A stretch of DNA of 64,000 nt from contig JAOYTL010000009.1 of assembly GCA_025846845.1 (NCBI GenBank), positions 186,001 to 250,000 on the forward strand, written 5' to 3'. Numbering within the stretch: the stretch's first letter is position 1; every line of letters begins with the position of its first letter. The translations under genes and the position numbers were made by a program. This document shows positions 60,602-64,000 of the stretch, piece after piece. The notes under the pieces are model-generated. The model was not told the DNA's origin, made no database searches, and saw nothing but the letters and a program-made list of their open reading frames with translations. The DNA comes from Alloboseaceae bacterium BT-24-1. Its GTDB lineage: Bacteria; Pseudomonadota; Alphaproteobacteria; Rhizobiales; Beijerinckiaceae.

Positions 60602-61546
60602 ATGCCCCACCGCCTCAGCGACCGTCACCTCTCCGTACTCGCCCTGGCCGGCGTTGTCATCGCATTGGGCTGGATTTTGCCAAACGCGTATTTCCTCCGG
60701 ATCGCAACACTCGTCTGGATCTTCGCGCTCGCCACCCTTGGGCTTACGGTGCTTATCGGGCAGGCTGGACAGGTCAGCCTCGGACAGGCCGGTTTCTTAG
60801 GGGTCGGCGCCTACGCCGCCGCGATCCTGCCGACCCGATACGGCCTACCGCCGCTGGCCACCCCGTTCGTCGGGGCATTCGTCTCGGGCGCGCTCGCCTT
60901 TCTCGTAGGCCGCCCGATCCTGCGGCTGAAGGGTCACTACCTGGCGATCGCGACGCTCGGCTTGGGATTCCTCATCAGCTTGGTGCTGACGAACGAGGTC
61001 GGCTGGACGGGCGGCCCAGACGGGATGCAGGTCCCCCGCCCCGTCGTCTTCGGCGTGAGCTTGAGTCAGCCATCTACCTGGTACTGGATCAGCGCTGCCA
61101 GTCTCCTGATCGGGGCATGGCTGGTGCTGAACCTCGACGGTACGACGACAGGTCGTGCCTTCCGCGCGCTTCGCGACAGCGAGGTCGGGGCCAGCGTCAT
61201 GGGTATAGACGTCAGCCGGATGAAGCTGCGCGCCTTCGTGCTCGCCGCGGTCTATGCGTCCGTCGCAGGTTCGCTGCTCGGACTTTCCAACGGTTTCGTG
61301 ACGCCAGACCAGTCCAGTTTCCTTCAGTCAGTGGAACTGGTCACGATGTCGGTCCTCGGCGGCGCCCATTCCGTGGTTGGCGCGATCCTAGGGTCGGCCA
61401 TGCTGGTGCTTCTGCCCCAGGTGCTTACCGTCATGCAAGATTACGAGACCCTCGTCCTGGGCGCGATCGTGGTCGTTGTCATGATCTTCCTGCCCAGCGG
61501 CCTCGTCCCGGCCCTTGTCGATCTCACGAAGCGGCTCACGCGATGA
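60602..61546 (+). CDS. livM: LIV-type ABC permease (LivM-like)
   Basis: A 314-residue permease with LGLTVLIGQAGQVSLGQAGFLGVGAYAAAI, GRAFRALRDSEVGASVMGIDVSRMKLRAFV and SVLGGAHSVVGAILG. It overlaps the ATPase gene by four bases (ATGA) and pairs with the preceding LivH. Confidence 0.9.
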   Translation: MPHRLSDRHLSVLALAGVVIALGWILPNAYFLRIATLVWIFALATLGLTVLIGQAGQVSLGQAGFLGVGAYAAAILPTRYGLPPLATPFVGAFVSGALAFLVGRPILRLKGHYLAIATLGLGFLISLVLTNEVGWTGGPDGMQVPRPVVFGVSLSQPSTWYWISAASLLIGAWLVLNLDGTTTGRAFRALRDSEVGASVMGIDVSRMKLRAFVLAAVYASVAGSLLGLSNGFVTPDQSSFLQSVELVTMSVLGGAHSVVGAILGSAMLVLLPQVLTVMQDYETLVLGAIVVVVMIFLPSGLVPALVDLTKRLTR

Positions 61547-62325
61547 GCAGCCTGCGCGCCCACGACGTCTCGATCGCCTTCGGCGGCATCAAAGCCCTGG
61601 ATGGGGTCGGCTTCGACGTGATGCCCGGCGAGGTCCTGGCGATCATCGGCCCCAACGGAGCGGGTAAGACGACGTTGTTCAACGTCGTCTCCGGGCTCTA
61701 TCGGCCCACTGGCGGACACATCGAACTGGACGGGCGGGGCATCGAGGGACTGCCACCTCATCGACTTGCGGGCATGGGACTGTCGCGAACGTTCCAGAAC
61801 CTTCAGGTCTTCACGGAAATGACGTTGATCGACAACGTGTTGGTCGGGCGGCATCTGCGCGAGCGTCACAGCTTCCTGGGTGACCTATTCCGCCTACCGA
61901 GCGTCGCAAGGGAAAACGATACGAGCAGGAAACGCGCCGGAGAGCTGATCCGCCGCGTAGGCTTGGAAGGGCGGGAATCAGCGATCGCGGGAACGATGCC
62001 CTACGGCGCCCTCCGACGCCTGGAGATAGCACGCGCGCTCGCGACGGAGCCCCAGGTCCTCATGCTCGACGAGCCCGCCGCGGGATGCAATCCCTTCGAG
62101 ACGCGTGAACTGGCGGCCTTGATCAGATCGATCGCAGACGACGGCCGGGCCGTGGTCCTGGTCGAGCACGACATGCGCTTGGTGATGTCGATCTCCGACC
62201 GTATCGTCGTTCTCGATCGCGGACGCGTGATCGCCAGGGGCGCTCCGGCCGACATCCGGTCGAACGCGACGGTCGTCGAAGCCTATCTGGGCCGCCTCGG
62301 TGCAGAGGAGGCAGCCCGTGCTTGA
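61543..62325 (+). CDS. livG: LIV-type ABC transporter ATP-binding protein (LivG-like), divergent signature
   Basis: A 260-residue ATPase with Walker A GPNGAGKTT, MGLSRTFQNLQVFTEMTLIDNV, Walker B VLMLDEPAAG and H-loop LVEHDM. The ABC signature reads MPYGALRRLEIARAL instead of the usual LSYG/LSGG form. The start is ATG 61543; a longer open frame through livM is not coding. It overlaps the livF gene by eight bases. Confidence 0.9.
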   Translation: MSSLRAHDVSIAFGGIKALDGVGFDVMPGEVLAIIGPNGAGKTTLFNVVSGLYRPTGGHIELDGRGIEGLPPHRLAGMGLSRTFQNLQVFTEMTLIDNVLVGRHLRERHSFLGDLFRLPSVARENDTSRKRAGELIRRVGLEGRESAIAGTMPYGALRRLEIARALATEPQVLMLDEPAAGCNPFETRELAALIRSIADDGRAVVLVEHDMRLVMSISDRIVVLDRGRVIARGAPADIRSNATVVEAYLGRLGAEEAARA

Positions 62326-63019
62326 GGTCTCCGGCGCGTCGGGCGGCTACGGGCCGATCCAAGTCATCCATGACCTGTCGGTAAGCGTCGACAAGGCCGA
62401 ACTCGTTGCCCTGGTGGGCTCTAACGGCGCCGGCAAGACGACGCTGCTGCGGGCGATCTCCGGCCTCCAGCCGTTGACCGGGGGTGAAATTCGCCTCGAT
62501 GGCGAGCCGATCGGTCACCTCCCCGCCCATTTGCGCGTGGCCCGCGGGCTCGCCCATGTTCCGGAAGGCCGCCAAGTCTTCGGACCCCTTTCGGTCGAGG
62601 ACAATCTTCGGCTGGGAGCCTATCTGAACCGGAGCGACAACGTCTCGCGCAAGCGTGACCGCGTCTTTGACCTCTTCCCGGCGCTCGCGGAGAAACGGCG
62701 CGCTGCGGCAGGCAGTCTGTCCGGGGGTCAGCAACAGATGCTGGCCATCGGCCGGGCTCTCATGTCCTCGCCCCGGGTCCTGATGCTGGACGAACCTTCG
62801 ATGGGACTGGCTCCTAACCTGGTCGATACCATCCTGGATACCGTCGGCCAACTTGCGCGAGACGGCATGGCCATCCTCCTAGTGGAGCAGAACGCCGTGG
62901 CCGCGCTCCGCATCGCCGCCAGGGGCTATGTCATCGAGACCGGACGTATCACGCAGGCGGACAACTCCGGCGCCCTGCTGCGCGACGAGCGACTGCGAGC
63001 CGCGTATCTCGGTGAATGA
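62318..63019 (+). CDS. livF: LIV-type ABC transporter ATP-binding protein (LivF-like)
   Basis: About 233 residues from GTG 62318, six bases after GAGGAGG inside livG; a GTG at 62300 is the other choice. Walker A GSNGAGKTT, LAHVPEGRQVFGPLSVEDNL, signature LSGGQQQMLAIGR, Walker B VLMLDEPSMG and H-loop LVEQNA. It is the last gene of the importer. Confidence 0.9.
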   Translation: MLEVSGASGGYGPIQVIHDLSVSVDKAELVALVGSNGAGKTTLLRAISGLQPLTGGEIRLDGEPIGHLPAHLRVARGLAHVPEGRQVFGPLSVEDNLRLGAYLNRSDNVSRKRDRVFDLFPALAEKRRAAAGSLSGGQQQMLAIGRALMSSPRVLMLDEPSMGLAPNLVDTILDTVGQLARDGMAILLVEQNAVAALRIAARGYVIETGRITQADNSGALLRDERLRAAYLGE

Positions 63020-63085
63020 CGCCAAGCAATGACACGAAGAACAGCTCATAGGGCAGTCGCAAACGCTCACGGGAAGGGAACAGAC

Positions 63086-64000
63086 ATGAAAAGGCGTGAT
63101 ATCCTAGCCGCCGCAGCGGGCATCGCCGCAGCGCCGGTACTGGCGGGACCCGCAATCGCCCAGGGTCGGCCAAAACTGAAGTGGCGCATGGTATCCAGTT
63201 TTCCGAAAAGCCTGGACACCAGCTTCGGGGCAGGCGTCTTCCTTGCGAAGCGCGTATTCGAACTGACCGAAGGAGGATTGGAGCTTCAGGTATTCGCACC
63301 CGGCGAGATCGTCGGGGGCCTCGAGGCTCTGGATGCCGTCTCGAACGACACGGTCGAGTGCTGCCATTCCGTGAGCTTCTACGGTTTGGGGAAAGACCTT
63401 AGCTTCGCCGTGGGATCCGGCCTCCCCTTCATCTTCAACGCTCGCCAGTTGCAAGCCTGGACGTTCGAAGGCGGCGGCCTGAATCTCATGAACGAGTTCT
63501 ACTCCGGCTTCAATTTGTGGGGTCATCCCTGCGGCAACACGGGTGCGCAAATGGGAGGCTGGTTCCGGAAGGAGGTCACCTCGCTCGACGATCTCAAGGG
63601 TCTGAAGATGAGGATCGGCGCGATGGGAGGGCAAATCCTCTCGCGATTGGGCGTCGTGCCTCAGCAGATCGCGGGCGGTGACATCTACGCCGCGCTCGAA
63701 CGGGGAACAATCGACGCCGTGGAATGGTCCGGCGCCTACGACGACGAGAAGCTAGGCTTCGCGCGGGTCGCGAAATACTATTACTCGCCCGGCTGGTGGG
63801 AGGGCGGACCCATGCTGCACTTCTTCGTCAATCTAAAACGCTGGGGCGATCTTCCTGCTTCATACCAAGCCGCGCTTACCTCGGCCTGTCACGAGGCCAA
63901 CAACCGGATGCTGGCCCAGCTCGACGCCAGGAACGGCGCAGCGCTGAAGCGCCTGGCCGGCACTGGCGTCCAGATTCGCATTTTCTCGAAGGAAATCCTG
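63086..64000 (+). CDS. TRAP transporter substrate-binding protein (DctP/TakP type), 3' truncated by the window
   Basis: An open frame of 305 codons from ATG 63086 (after GGGAAGGG) to the window end, without a stop. A Tat-like signal (KRRDILAAAAGIAAAPVLAG) is followed by KLKWRMVSSFPKSLDT. The DLKGLKMRIGAMGGQIL, GGDIYAALERGTIDAVEWSG and YDDEKLGF blocks are diagnostic of TRAP receptors of the TakP (alpha-keto acid) branch. The conserved arginine in KMRIG binds the carboxylate. The membrane subunits should lie just beyond base 64000. Confidence 0.92.
   Translation, partial: MKRRDILAAAAGIAAAPVLAGPAIAQGRPKLKWRMVSSFPKSLDTSFGAGVFLAKRVFELTEGGLELQVFAPGEIVGGLEALDAVSNDTVECCHSVSFYGLGKDLSFAVGSGLPFIFNARQLQAWTFEGGGLNLMNEFYSGFNLWGHPCGNTGAQMGGWFRKEVTSLDDLKGLKMRIGAMGGQILSRLGVVPQQIAGGDIYAALERGTIDAVEWSGAYDDEKLGFARVAKYYYSPGWWEGGPMLHFFVNLKRWGDLPASYQAALTSACHEANNRMLAQLDARNGAALKRLAGTGVQIRIFSKEIL

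Noticed and set aside
1..64000. CRISPR array, tRNA, rRNA, replication origin or phage genes
   Set aside because: None was recognised by eye in the gaps between genes.

Overview
The window reads as one stretch of an alphaproteobacterial chromosome or large plasmid, most like the Hyphomicrobiales (Bosea or Bradyrhizobium relatives). That is inferred from the high GC, the density of branched-chain-amino-acid-type (LIV/HAAT) ABC importers, MocR/GntR/MarR regulators and many small-molecule catabolic operons. No rRNA, tRNA, CRISPR array or phage genes were seen. Almost everything is uptake plus degradation of aromatic or CoA-linked organic acids, so it looks like a catabolic island.

Layout. (1) 1-4163: end of a LIV-type operon (binding protein, two ATPases, two permeases), then a palindromic repeat, an IS630-type remnant and a SnoaL-like gene. 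(2) 5634-7829 (minus): rubredoxin, PaiB-like flavoprotein and a rubredoxin/ferredoxin reductase. (3) 8274-15509: AsnC regulator, creatinase-like M24 protein, a complete LIV importer and a 2-oxopentenoate-hydratase-like gene. (4) 15656-18050: divergent YggS and MocR genes. (5) 18326-35366: intradiol dioxygenase, hydratase, aldolase, folD, purU, a GntR/FCD regulator, a LIV importer with a fused permease, pobA, metF, a ligM paralogue, a decayed metF, canonical ligM and an HpaR-like MarR gene. (6) 36010-39766: LuxR-type regulator, VOC protein, alpha/beta hydrolase and MBL-fold protein of unknown pathway. (7) 39985-44700: broken MFS permease, hydroxyquinol dioxygenase, maleylacetate reductase, flavin hydroxylase and MarR. 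(8) 45128-55715: thioesterase, LysR, thiolase/DUF35/MaoC/SDR, an iron-type ABC importer, enoyl-CoA hydratase and CaiB CoA-transferase. (9) 56526-64000: DUF2783 protein, MhpA-like monooxygenase, a fourth LIV importer and the start of a TRAP binding protein.

The most coherent system is region 5. LigM-type enzymes move the methyl group of methoxylated aromatics to tetrahydrofolate. MetF, FolD and PurU can carry the resulting C1 units onward, PobA hydroxylates 4-hydroxybenzoate, and a dedicated importer brings in substrate. Six AT-rich sites of the form AAWAATCGATKWWA lie in intergenic regions in front of the dioxygenase, purU, gntR, the binding-protein gene and metF, and probably define a regulon of the local GntR protein. 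One LigM paralogue has lost two substrate-contact residues known from LigM, which suggests a different methoxylated substrate.

Functions are assigned from motifs and family resemblance read by eye. Importer and hydrolase substrates are not determined by the sequence.
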